DNA from: DALYDD01 sp046049705
GTDB taxonomy: Bacteria > Patescibacteriota > Minisyncoccia > Phycocordibacterales > CAIZLB01
Assembly (NCBI GenBank): GCA_046049705.1
Contig: JBJOQZ010000075.1
Location: forward strand, 1 to 9,797
Direction: 5' to 3'
Length of the DNA stretch: 9,797 nucleotides
The notes below the pieces were generated by a model, which searched no databases, was not told the DNA's origin, and was given only the letters and a program-made list of their open reading frames with translations. A program made the translations under genes and the position numbers. Positions 1-7,065 of the stretch are shown in pieces; position 1 is the stretch's first letter, and each line of letters opens with the position of its first letter.

Positions 1-2340
1 CTGTTTTGAATTTTCATAGTTTTCTTTATCACGTCGACTTTCTGTGCCATCGACATGCAAAGCAGATCCTTGTCCATCGCCAGGAGTATCGCCAAAGACA
101 GCTTCACCGGCATTGAAACCAATAGTCTGCATACGATCGATAAACTGTGCACCAATATTTGATGTCATGATAATAATCGTATTTTTGAAGTTTACTGTGC
201 GGCCTTTTGAATCTGTAAGACGCCCATTGTCGAGTACCTGCAAAAGGATATTGAAAATCTCAGGATGAGCTTTTTCGATTTCGTCGAATAAGACAACAGA
301 GTATGGACGATGCTTAATCGTTTCTGTAAGTGATCCACTATCATCGTGACCTACATAGCCTGGCGGAGCACCGATAATCTTTGAGACCGCATGCTTTTCC
401 ATATACTCTGACATATCCACTCGGATGAGTGATTTTTCATCATCAAACATAAACTTTGCAAGCGCTTTTGTAAGTTCAGTTTTTCCAACACCAGTTGGTC
501 CAAGGAAAATAAATGAGCCAATTGGTCGATGAGGATCATTGATTCCAGCTCGTGATCGCTTGATAGTGTCTGCTACTTTTCGGACAGCTTCCTCTTGTCC
601 AACAACTTGCTTTTGCAATTCCTCTTCCATACGAGCGAGTTTTTCTGCCTCTTCTTCGAGCATACGAGTGACAGGGATACCAGTCCATCGCGCGACGACA
701 GTTGCGATATCTTGCTCTGTAATTTCTTCTTTCAAAATCCGACGAGAGCTCTGGAGTTTTTTAAGACGTTTTGTCTTTGTTTCCAAATCTTTTTCAAGAC
801 CAGGGAGTGTACCGTACCTGATTTCAGCAGCGCGAGACAAATCCGCATGCGCTTCAGCACGTTCTGCTTCTTGTCGAAGTGATTCAAGTTGTTTTTTGAT
901 ATTTTTAATATCTGAAAGCGTCTCTTTTTCATTGATCCACTTAGCTTCCACTTCAGATGTCTTATCTTTGAGGTCCGCAATCTGTGCATCGACTTCTTTG
1001 AGACGATCTACTGTATTTTTACTTGGCTCTGGTTCTTTGCGAAGTGCCTCACGTTCGATTTCAAGACGCATAATCTTTCGGTGCACTTCTTCAAGTTCTG
1101 GTGGTTTATTTTCAAGAGCAATCTTGAGTGTAGAAGCGGCTTCATCGATCAAATCCACACCTTTATCTGGCAAAAATCGATCTGTGATATACCGACTTGA
1201 TAGCTCTACCGCAGCAACAATAGCATCGTCTGTAATACGCACCCCATGGTAAAGTTCGTACTTTTCTTTAAGTCCGCGCAAAATCGCTATCGCATCTTCG
1301 ATAGATGGCTCATGGACATAGACCGGTTGAAATCGTCGTTGGAGAGCTGGATCTTTTTCAATATGCTTTTGGTACTCCTTAAGTGTTGTTGCACCAATTG
1401 CACGCAATTCCCCTCGTGCAAGCGCAGGTTTCAACATATTTGAGGCATCAAGTGATCCTTCTGCAGCACCAGCTCCTACAATAGTATGAATTTCATCAAT
1501 AAAAAGAATGATTTTTCCATCAGATTTTTCAATTTCTTTGAGAATGTTTTTAAGTCGTTCTTCAAATTCTCCACGATATTTTGTACCCGCAATCAAAATA
1601 CCAAGATCAAGAGAAACAAGTTCTTTGTCTTTCAAAGATTCTGGGACATCGCCCATAGCAATTCGATTTGCCAACCCTTCTGCAAGAGCTGTTTTACCAA
1701 CACCTGCTTCACCAATCAAAATCGGATTATTTTTTGTTCGTCGTGAGAGGATCTGAATGACACGATTGATTTCCATATCGCGTCCAATAACAGGATCGAG
1801 CTTATGTTCACGTGCAAGTGAAGTCAGATTTCGAGTATATTTTATAATTGCTTTAAGTTTTTTTGATCCACCATCTGTTTGGGTTGTCTTAGATGATTTA
1901 AGTTCTGAAATAGTTTCAGCAATCGCACCTCGTTCTAATTTAAATTTCTTTATCAAAATTTCACGTGCACTACTTGCGACATCAAAAAATGCCAAGAACA
2001 TATGCTCAACTGATACAAAATCATCTTTGAGTGTAGCCGCAACTTTTGCCGATGTTTCGATAATCTGCGCAAGTTCAGGAGTGAGATAGAGCTGATATGA
2101 AGGCGCAAGCGTGGCACCGCCGTCTGTAGACTCGATGGCCTCCAAAATAGTATCCGTCAACAAAATAGTGTCCACATCGAGCTTATCGAGCACAGATAAA
2201 ACAAGGCTATCATCTTGAACCAGAAGCGCGGTCAAAAGGTGTAATGGATTTACATTGTTTTGACCTCGTTCTATGGCTAACTCATGGGCTTTTTTGATCG
2301 CCTCCTTTGCTTTTGTTGTGAAATGATTGAATGGTGGCAT
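1..2340 (-). CDS. clpB: ATP-dependent protein disaggregase ClpB (3'-truncated by window edge)
   Basis: ClpB is a cytoplasmic hexameric AAA+ machine that, with DnaK, threads aggregated proteins through its pore. The start codon at 2340 opens a frame that stays open to base 1, giving 780 residues of the roughly 860-900 usual. Domain order: Clp N-domain (about 1-145), AAA1 with Walker A GEAGVGKT (210-217) and Walker B ending in D282-E283, pore loop KYRGEFEER, a long charged coiled-coil M-domain (about 410-540), and AAA2 with Walker A GPTGVGKT (614-621), pore loop GYVG (661-664) and Walker B ending in D686-E687. The full M-domain and the spacing of the two Walker A motifs fit ClpB rather than ClpC or ClpA. 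A Gly/Asp-rich stretch follows the AAA2 MTSNIG motif and looks longer than in E. coli ClpB. The end of AAA2 and the C-terminal domain lie outside. It has its own promoter 88 bp after the upstream desulfurase stop. No CIRCE heat-shock operator is visible. Confidence 0.96.
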   Translation of the reverse strand, partial: MPPFNHFTTKAKEAIKKAHELAIERGQNNVNPLHLLTALLVQDDSLVLSVLDKLDVDTILLTDTILEAIESTDGGATLAPSYQLYLTPELAQIIETSAKVAATLKDDFVSVEHMFLAFFDVASSAREILIKKFKLERGAIAETISELKSSKTTQTDGGSKKLKAIIKYTRNLTSLAREHKLDPVIGRDMEINRVIQILSRRTKNNPILIGEAGVGKTALAEGLANRIAMGDVPESLKDKELVSLDLGILIAGTKYRGEFEERLKNILKEIEKSDGKIILFIDEIHTIVGAGAAEGSLDASNMLKPALARGELRAIGATTLKEYQKHIEKDPALQRRFQPVYVHEPSIEDAIAILRGLKEKYELYHGVRITDDAIVAAVELSSRYITDRFLPDKGVDLIDEAASTLKIALENKPPELEEVHRKIMRLEIEREALRKEPEPSKNTVDRLKEVDAQIADLKDKTSEVEAKWINEKETLSDIKNIKKQLESLRQEAERAEAHADLSRAAEIRYGTLPGLEKDLETKTKRLKKLQSSRRILKEEITEQDIATVVARWTGIPVTRMLEEEAEKLARMEEELQKQVVGQEEAVRKVADTIKRSRAGINDPHRPIGSFIFLGPTGVGKTELTKALAKFMFDDEKSLIRVDMSEYMEKHAVSKIIGAPPGYVGHDDSGSLTETIKHRPYSVVLFDEIEKAHPEIFNILLQVLDNGRLTDSKGRTVNFKNTIIIMTSNIGAQFIDRMQTIGFNAGEAVFGDTPGDGQGSALHVDGTESRRDKENYENSKQ

Positions 2341-2350
2341 AGATAAAACG

Positions 2351-2379
2351 ATTATAGCAGATATGTCATTTTTTTCTAA
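2351..2379 (-). promoter_or_regulatory. Sigma70-type promoter of clpB, near-leaderless
   Basis: On the minus strand an extended -10 (TGC followed by TATAAT, 2359-2351) lies 17 bp after a weak -35, TTAGAA (2379-2374). Only 10 bases separate the -10 from the clpB ATG, so transcription should start about four bases before the start codon, leaving no room for a ribosome binding site. The -10 is a perfect consensus; the -35 matches at three of six positions. Confidence 0.65.
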
Positions 2380-2428
2380 ATTAAAAGCGGCTCGCCTGTA
2401 AACAATAAATCTTGTACATGGTTACACC

Positions 2429-3985
2429 CTACCCCTGCTCCACCTGTTCCCTCACCGCCTGAGCCACTCGCTCAGCGATAATTCCGATATCCGAAGCAGT
2501 CGTATTTCGCCCAAGTGTAATCCGAAGTGAACTCAAGGCGCAATCGCTTTTTCCAAGCGCTTCAATCACGTATGAAGATGAATCTTCATCGCTTCCACGA
2601 CAACTAGTAACAGATGATACTGCGAGGCCGAGCACATCGAGTCTTAATACCAAAAATTCTGCATCGAGTCCTGGAAAACAAATATTGATATTGTTTGGCA
2701 AACGTGCACCTATATCACCATTGATAGAAACAGTTGTCAAAATAGGATTGATTTTACTCATCAATAATTCGATAAGTGTTTCGCGCAATTCTTTAAGTCT
2801 TGCTTTTTCATCATCTTTTTCAGTATGTGCTATATCGAGTGCATGCTTAAGCCCGATAACTGCAGCTACATGCTCTGTCCCAGGTCTAAGTCCAGCTTCT
2901 TGTCCTCCGCCATGCATCATTGAAACAAGTGGTACATATCTACGCTTGAGTAAAGCACCGATACCTCTTGGCCCATACACTTTACCACCATCGATAGTCA
3001 TAAGATCGACATTGAGTCCTGGAATGCGCATATCTTCGTAAAGCACAGCTTGACTCGCATCGGTATGTACAAACGGATATTCTTGATTTGATCGTTCGAT
3101 AGTCTTTTTAAAATGTCTAACCTCTCTTGTTATTTCTTTGATTGGTTGAATGGTTCCAATTTCATTATTGGCATACATGATTGATACAAGTATTGTCTCA
3201 GGCTTAAGTACCTTTCTTATATCCCGAGGATCAACAATCCCAGACGCACTTACCGGGACAAAGGAAATATCATACCCCTGTTCAATGAGTGCAAGTGAAA
3301 GTTCAATAATAGACGGATGCTCTATAGTGGAGATAACAATATGTGGCTTTGCTTTACTTCCAAGTTTTTTGCGGAGTTCACTAGTTTCAAAAGCAGACAG
3401 CAGGCCATAAAATGCCAAATTATTTGCCTCAGTTCCTCCGGATGTAAATATCACTTCATCTTTATTTAACCCAAAATGTGACGCAACCGAAAGTCTTGCA
3501 TCTTCAAGGGCTTTTTTGGCCTTTACCCCTTCAGTATAGAGCGATGAAGGATTAGCAGTATATTCTGCCATGGCTTCAGATACTACTCGTATGACACGTG
3601 GATCAATCGGGGTCAATGATGCATAATCCGCATAAATTCGCTTATCTGAAAGTGGATTTACTGTATTGAGAACACGCTGACGAACACTGTGGACAGAACC
3701 GGTCTTCTTCGATGTATCTGGTCCCACTTGAGACATTTCCTTATCTGATTCTTTAGCAGATTCGATATCTTCACTTTCCGAATCTATTTCTTCTGCAAAT
3801 TGCTCAAAACTTCCGTGTTCAAGACCCACTGAAGCCACTCCAGACATCTCTAGATCAATATCTTCTTTTTTATCAATAAGATGAATATTGTTTTTTCGGC
3901 GGAGACTGAGTGTCTGACTTGATTTAGCCTGTTCGACCAGTTTAGCAAGCTCCTTGGATATAGTATTGATGAATTTCTTAAACAT
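2429..3985 (-). CDS. Cysteine desulfurase, NifS/IscS family, with acidic N-terminal extension
   Basis: PLP enzyme that removes sulfur from L-cysteine as a protein-bound persulfide for Fe-S clusters or tRNA thiolation. Counting from ATG 3985 it has 518 residues. The catalytic fold starts near residue 116 (IYADYASLTPIDPRV). It contains the PLP-binding GGTEAN (183-188), H223 in IEHP, HTDASQA with D309 and Q312, the Schiff-base lysine K335 in GGKVYGPRG, GGGQEAGLRPGTEH, and the sulfur-carrying cysteine C462 in SVTSCRGS. The residue before K335 is Gly where the family usually has His. Residues 1-115 are extra: a short basic helix-like start, then a Ser/Asp/Glu-rich low-complexity stretch (about 42-90). 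A TTG codon at 4006 would add seven residues, but it lies in the promoter -10 region, so ATG 3985 is preferred. No iscU or mnmA is adjacent, so the sulfur acceptor is unknown. Family assignment is firm; the subtype is not. Confidence 0.93.
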   Translation of the reverse strand: MFKKFINTISKELAKLVEQAKSSQTLSLRRKNNIHLIDKKEDIDLEMSGVASVGLEHGSFEQFAEEIDSESEDIESAKESDKEMSQVGPDTSKKTGSVHSVRQRVLNTVNPLSDKRIYADYASLTPIDPRVIRVVSEAMAEYTANPSSLYTEGVKAKKALEDARLSVASHFGLNKDEVIFTSGGTEANNLAFYGLLSAFETSELRKKLGSKAKPHIVISTIEHPSIIELSLALIEQGYDISFVPVSASGIVDPRDIRKVLKPETILVSIMYANNEIGTIQPIKEITREVRHFKKTIERSNQEYPFVHTDASQAVLYEDMRIPGLNVDLMTIDGGKVYGPRGIGALLKRRYVPLVSMMHGGGQEAGLRPGTEHVAAVIGLKHALDIAHTEKDDEKARLKELRETLIELLMSKINPILTTVSINGDIGARLPNNINICFPGLDAEFLVLRLDVLGLAVSSVTSCRGSDEDSSSYVIEALGKSDCALSSLRITLGRNTTASDIGIIAERVAQAVREQVEQG

Positions 3986-3997
3986 AATGTGCCTGCC

Positions 3998-4026
3998 ACT
4001 ATACAAAAAAAATATGCATCTGTATA
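3998..4026 (-). promoter_or_regulatory. Promoter of the cysteine desulfurase gene (shared divergent core)
   Basis: Minus-strand -35 TATACA (4026-4021), 17-bp spacer, -10 TATAGT (4003-3998) preceded by TG. Twelve bases separate the -10 from ATG 3985, so the predicted leader is about six nucleotides and has no Shine-Dalgarno. It overlaps the oppositely directed promoter at 4000-4028 almost completely. Confidence 0.6.
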
Positions 4027-4028
4027 CT
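4000..4028 (+). promoter_or_regulatory. Promoter of the DUF4446 gene (shared divergent core), leaderless
   Basis: Plus-strand -35 TATACA (4000-4005), 17-bp spacer, -10 TATACT (4023-4028) directly preceded by TG. Seven bases lie between the -10 and ATG 4036, so transcription should begin at or one base before the start codon. The -35 overlaps the -10 of the minus-strand promoter, and its -10 overlaps the minus-strand -35. Confidence 0.6.
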
Positions 4029-4035
4029 TGAATCT

Positions 4036-4560
4036 ATGCACAATGAATCTTTTACATCTTTCAATTGGGAAACACTATTTAGCACCTATCCTTACAACCT
4101 CATCTTATTGATCTGTATTGTACTTAGTCTTATCTTTGCCTGTATCGCAATCTTTGTATCTATTTCATCTCGCAAGCGTATTGCTCGACTTTTGCATGGT
4201 AAAAATGCCCAAGATATAGACGAAGTATTGATTCATATTTACAAAAGTATCTCAGCACTCGATCAATTTAAACAGAAAACGATTGGTGATCTCAATATCA
4301 TGAATGGCAAAATCGCACGTTCAACACAAAGCATTGAAACCATTAGATTTAATCCTTTTAAAGGAACTGGAACAGGTGGTAATCAAAGCTTTGCAACTGC
4401 GCTTATAAATGAACAAGGAGATGGTGTGATTCTTTCTAGTCTCTACTCAAGTGACCGGGTGAGTATTTTTGCCAAGCCTGTCACCAATTTTGCATCCACT
4501 TTCGAAGTAACAGACGAAGAAAAAGAAGTCTTAGCTCAAGCAACTGCTAAATTGAAATAG
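4036..4560 (+). CDS. DUF4446 family membrane-anchored protein
   Basis: A 174-residue protein of the uncharacterised DUF4446 family, recognised from memory of the family's C-terminal signature. That signature is visible as IRFNPFKGTGTGG (103-115), then SFATALINEQGDGVILSSL (118-136) and SIFAKPV (143-149). One strong transmembrane segment spans about residues 20-44 and is followed by a basic stretch (SSRKRIARLLHGK), suggesting an N-terminal anchor with the rest in the cytoplasm. Residues 55-100 look like an amphipathic, possibly coiled-coil helix. The function of the family is not established. It is divergent from the cysteine desulfurase and upstream of infB, but a terminator-like hairpin and a separate infB promoter suggest it is a single-gene unit. 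The start is supported by the promoter, which would give a leaderless mRNA. Confidence 0.85.
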   Translation: MHNESFTSFNWETLFSTYPYNLILLICIVLSLIFACIAIFVSISSRKRIARLLHGKNAQDIDEVLIHIYKSISALDQFKQKTIGDLNIMNGKIARSTQSIETIRFNPFKGTGTGGNQSFATALINEQGDGVILSSLYSSDRVSIFAKPVTNFASTFEVTDEEKEVLAQATAKLK

Positions 4561-4585
4561 TTCATGGGCCGGCGGCAGATCAATC

Positions 4586-4643
4586 ATCAGCAAATCGTAA
4601 GCTGATTTTACTATGAACCTATGAAAAACGGCTTACGATTTTT
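4586..4643 (+). terminator. Probable intrinsic terminator after the DUF4446 gene, with a competing hairpin
   Basis: A perfect 11-bp inverted repeat, AAATCGTAAGC (4592-4602) and GCTTACGATTT (4631-4641), extendable to 13 bp with one G-U pair, ends in a run of five T (4639-4643). Its 24-nt loop is large for a terminator. A smaller hairpin, ATCAGC (4586-4591) with GCTGAT (4601-4606), is followed by TTTTA and uses bases of the same left arm, so the two structures exclude each other. Confidence 0.5.
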
Positions 4644-4702
4644 CATATATGAATACTACCCTACTTTACATCTAACTGAGCACATTCTGACTGCCTAAAA
4701 GA

Positions 4703-4731
4703 TTGCAAAATGAGGCTAAATAGTGTAGAGT
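4703..4731 (+). promoter_or_regulatory. Candidate promoter of infB-rbfA
   Basis: TTGCAA (4703-4708), 17-bp spacer, TAGAGT (4726-4731). Each hexamer matches the sigma70 consensus at four of six positions. The predicted start is near 4738, giving a leader of about 13 nt before ATG 4751. That leader contains CCTCCTT, which is the sequence of the 16S anti-Shine-Dalgarno rather than a ribosome binding site. Confidence 0.45.
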
Positions 4732-4750
4732 CTATTGACACATCCTCCTT

Positions 4751-6319
4751 ATGTCTGTTAAAAATTCTACGCTAAAAAAACATACTGAAACCCATACTGA
4801 TTCCACAGAATCATCTCGACCGCCCGTTGTTGTGGTCATGGGTCATATTGACCACGGAAAATCTACCCTCCTTGATTATATTCGACATACAAATATCGTT
4901 GATAAAGAAGTAGGAGGTATCACACAGCGAATGTCTGCATATGAAGTAACCCATGATCAAGCGGGTACCAAAAAACAACTTACTTTCCTCGATACACCAG
5001 GACATGAATCTTTCAATGCTATGCGAGCCCGTGGAGCACTCGCCGCTGATATCGCTATTCTCATTGTATCCGCAGAAGATGGCGTCAAACCCCAAACACT
5101 CGATGCATACCGAGCAATCAAATCTGCCCGACTTCCCTTTATTGTTGGTATAAGCAAAATCGATAAACCAAATGCCTCTGTTGATCGTGTAAAACTTTCT
5201 CTCGCTGAACATGAAATCTATGTTGAAGGATATGGTGGTGATATTCCTTTTGTTCCATTTTCAGGAAAAACAGGTGAAGGAGTAAACGATCTTCTTGATA
5301 TGATCTTGCTCACTGCTGAAGTTGAAGAATTTAAAGCAGATGCCTCTGCCCCTGCAGAGTGTATTGTTATCGAATCAAATCGAGATAAAATCCGAGGTAT
5401 TTCTGCCACTCTCATTATCAAAAACGGAACGCTTTCAACTGGTGATGTTCTTGTTTCTGGATACGCTTTAAGTACTGTGCGTATTCTTGAAAATTTCCTT
5501 GGAAAGCAAATCAAAAGTGGTAGTCCATCGCAACCAATTCGTGTTGTCGGCTGGAGTGAAGCACCTGAAGTAGGTGGCCTTTGTTTTACATTCAAAGATA
5601 AAAAAGCGGCTGAACAATTTATTGAGGAAGAAAAACAGAAACTAGCTGCACTTGCCACCACACAACAAAACCAAGCACCTCAATTTGCACAATTTGATGC
5701 AAATGGTGAAGAGGTTGCCATTGTCCCAATTGTCCTTAAGGGAGATACAAATGGTACTCTCGAAGCAGTAAAATATGAGATTCAAAAGATACAAGTCGAC
5801 CGCGTTATTCTCAAGACTGTTCATACAGGTATTGGTGATATTTCAGAAGCCGATGTCAAAGTTGCGGCAGGCAAAGCGGGCACTATCATCCTTGGTTTTA
5901 ATACAAAAGTGGATGCTTCTGCCAAATCAATTGCTGCACGAGTAGGGGTAGATATTCAGACATTTGATATCATCTACAAATTGACTGAGTGGCTTGAAGA
6001 AAAGGCAAAAGAATGTGTGCCAAAACGACATGTCGAAGAGGAAAAAGGAACACTTAAAATTCTTAAATGCTTTAGTGCCAATCGTGATAAACAAGTTATC
6101 GGCGGACGTGTTGAAGCTGGTACGGTATCGCACCATGATGAAGTAAAGATTATGCGCCGTGAAGCCGAAATCGGTAAGGGCCGAATCAGAGAATTACAAC
6201 AAGCTAAAAATAAAGTTGGTTCAGTTGAAGAAGGAAAAGAATGTGGTCTTATGGTTGAGTCCAAAATTGAACTCGCTCCAGGTGACAAGCTTATCGCATT
6301 TGAAATAGTGTTCAAATAA
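4751..6319 (+). CDS. infB: Translation initiation factor IF-2, short form without N-terminal domain
   Basis: GTPase that places formyl-Met-tRNA on the 30S subunit and promotes 50S joining. At 522 residues it is far shorter than the usual 740-890 because only about 23 residues precede the G domain. Visible parts: G1 GHIDHGKS (31-38), G2 GGITQ (55-59), G3 DTPGH (81-85) with the catalytic His85, G4 SKID (135-138) and G5 SGK (171-173). Domain II follows (about 201-290), then a Lys/Glu/Gln-rich linker (288-320), domain III (about 322-425) starting VAIVPIVLKGD, and the C-terminal tRNA-binding domain (about 430-522) with the conserved GKECGL cysteine (C498). The G4 motif has Ser where IF-2 normally has Asn (NKID). 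The start lies just before the basic Ser/Thr-rich leader; no Shine-Dalgarno is visible. It is followed 10 bp later by rbfA, a common bacterial pairing. Confidence 0.96.
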   Translation: MSVKNSTLKKHTETHTDSTESSRPPVVVVMGHIDHGKSTLLDYIRHTNIVDKEVGGITQRMSAYEVTHDQAGTKKQLTFLDTPGHESFNAMRARGALAADIAILIVSAEDGVKPQTLDAYRAIKSARLPFIVGISKIDKPNASVDRVKLSLAEHEIYVEGYGGDIPFVPFSGKTGEGVNDLLDMILLTAEVEEFKADASAPAECIVIESNRDKIRGISATLIIKNGTLSTGDVLVSGYALSTVRILENFLGKQIKSGSPSQPIRVVGWSEAPEVGGLCFTFKDKKAAEQFIEEEKQKLAALATTQQNQAPQFAQFDANGEEVAIVPIVLKGDTNGTLEAVKYEIQKIQVDRVILKTVHTGIGDISEADVKVAAGKAGTIILGFNTKVDASAKSIAARVGVDIQTFDIIYKLTEWLEEKAKECVPKRHVEEEKGTLKILKCFSANRDKQVIGGRVEAGTVSHHDEVKIMRREAEIGKGRIRELQQAKNKVGSVEEGKECGLMVESKIELAPGDKLIAFEIVFK

Positions 6320-6329
6320 ATCAAATACT

Positions 6330-6656
6330 ATGCACAATACAAACGATTATAAACATGAAAAAACAGTAGACATTCTAAAAGCTTTGGCTTCAGAGTTTTT
6401 ATCTAAAGAATCAAATCGGCAATCTCTCGTGACAGTTACCGATGTTCATTTCAATGCGAGAGCAAAAAAGGCAGTGATACTTATCTCTGTTCTTCCAGAT
6501 CACAAAGCAACCGCTGCGCTTGATTTTGCCAAAAGGAAGCGAGCTGAACTTCGTGCTTATATCAAAGAAAAAAGTAAACTCTCCATTCTCCCCTTTCTCG
6601 ATGTCGAACTCGATCTTGGTGAAAAAAACCGACAAATTGTAGATGCTTTAGTGTAA
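6330..6656 (+). CDS. rbfA: Ribosome-binding factor A (30S maturation)
   Basis: RbfA is a small KH-fold protein that binds immature 30S subunits and helps final maturation of 16S rRNA. The 108-residue product fits the family in length and layout: an N-terminal helix (KTVDILKALASEFLSKES), a strand with LVTVTDVHFNARAKKAVILISVL (about 33-55) corresponding to the family's VTVT.V..S.D...A.V.VSV pattern, a helix rich in Arg/Lys (about 61-80), and the terminal strand FLDVELDLGEKNRQIVDALV. It starts 10 bp after the infB stop with no Shine-Dalgarno, so it is probably co-transcribed with infB. Sequence similarity is modest, as is usual for RbfA; the position directly behind infB is the strongest support. 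Confidence 0.88.
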   Translation: MHNTNDYKHEKTVDILKALASEFLSKESNRQSLVTVTDVHFNARAKKAVILISVLPDHKATAALDFAKRKRAELRAYIKEKSKLSILPFLDVELDLGEKNRQIVDALV

Positions 6657-6879
6657 TGCAATGTAGTGTGGTGCAGTAACATGGTTTGGCAATTTCTGAT
6701 TATGTAGCATATTTTATGTGCATTTTTATGGGTGCAATTTTCATATGTTCATAGTAGAACCATGCATTTACGCTCTACATTTACACCTAGATTTTGAGCC
6801 AAAAATAAGCTAGAATCTCTATGTATGAGCATATCTGCTCTGCATGCACTATTTGCATTATATTAAATGTAAATACATT
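6657..6879. other. AT-rich spacer between rbfA and tRNA-Cys with small palindromes
   Basis: No convincing protein gene. The part 6700-6760 repeats TTATG..GCA..TTT blocks imperfectly (for example TTATGTGCATTT and TTATGGGTGCAATTT). Nearer the tRNA, three short inverted repeats follow one another: GAGCATATCTGCTC (6827-6840), ATGCA-CTATT-TGCAT (6844-6858) and AATGTA-AA-TACATT (6866-6879), the last ending exactly one base before the tRNA. No clear terminator for rbfA was found. Confidence 0.5.
6788..6816 (+). promoter_or_regulatory. Weak candidate promoter upstream of tRNA-Cys
   Basis: TAGATT (6788-6793), 17-bp spacer and TAGAAT (6811-6816). The -10 matches five of six consensus bases, the -35 only three. 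Transcription from here would start near 6822-6824 and give a leader of about 57 nt before tRNA-Cys, covering the three small palindromes. Confidence 0.35.
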
Positions 6880-6886
6880 GGCGTAG
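6821..6886 (+). CDS. Speculative 21-codon reading frame with three Cys codons before tRNA-Cys
   Basis: ATG 6821 opens a 21-codon frame that ends at TAG 6884-6886, inside the tRNA-Cys acceptor stem. Residues 6-12 read CSACTIC, with three TGC codons at 6836, 6845 and 6854, the codon read by the GCA anticodon of the tRNA that follows. It would be leaderless if transcription starts five bases after the TAGAAT element. Against it, the region is rich in TGCA, which creates TGC by chance, and a second ATG at 6825 in another frame (13 codons, no Cys) fits the predicted transcription start at least as well. It may not be translated. Confidence 0.12.
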   Translation: MYEHICSACTICIILNVNTLA

Positions 6887-6953
6887 TGGCGAAGCTGGTT
6901 AACGCGACGATCTGCAAAATCGTTATGCGCCGGTTCAATCCCGGCCTACGCCT
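6880..6953 (+). tRNA. tRNA-Cys(GCA)
   Basis: 74 nt folding as a complete cloverleaf. Acceptor GGCGTAG pairs with CTACGCC, the D stem is GCG/CGC, the anticodon stem ACGAT/ATCGT holds loop CTGCAAA with anticodon GCA, and the T stem GCCGG/CCGGC encloses TTCAATC. Discriminator base 73 is U, a known Cys identity element. The next bases are CCC, so CCA is not encoded and must be added by the CCA enzyme. tRNA-Leu(UAA) follows after 27 bp, so the two are probably co-transcribed. Confidence 0.97.
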
Positions 6954-6980
6954 CCCTCTATCGAGGAAATAGATCTATAT

Positions 6981-7063
6981 GCCCGGGTGGTGGAATGGTA
7001 GACACGCAACACTTAAAATGTTGTGGCAGTAATGTCGTGCGGGTTCGAGTCCCGCCCTGGGCA
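6981..7063 (+). tRNA. tRNA-Leu(UAA)
   Basis: 83-nt class II tRNA. Acceptor GCCCGGG pairs with CCTGGGC (one G-U), D stem GTG/CAC, anticodon stem CAACA/TGTTG with loop CTTAAAA (anticodon TAA), a 15-nt variable arm that can form a short stem, and T stem GCGGG/CCCGC with loop TTCGAGT. Discriminator A73 is as expected for Leu. CCA is not encoded. The last three bases (GCA) are also the first bases of the repeat that recurs at 7110 and 7222. The short spacer before it holds the palindrome ATAGATCTAT (6969-6978). Confidence 0.97.
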
Positions 7064-7065
7064 CA

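Noticed and set aside
341..351. His665 in the ClpB AAA2 pore loop as a functional change
   Set aside because: The pore tyrosine is the one in GYVG (residue 662), which is conserved; the next position varies in the family.
539..1252. 237-residue plus-strand frame and other plus-strand frames between 44 and 2089
   Set aside because: All are shadows of clpB, with Ser/Arg-rich composition typical of antisense frames and no recognisable domain.
3986..4006. TTG at 4006 as start of the cysteine desulfurase
   Set aside because: It lies upstream of the predicted transcription start, next to the -10 hexamer; ATG 3985 fits the promoter.
4811..5661. Minus-strand frames opposite infB (4811-5212 and 5218-5661)
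   Set aside because: Antisense to a clear IF-2 gene; no motif or start signal.
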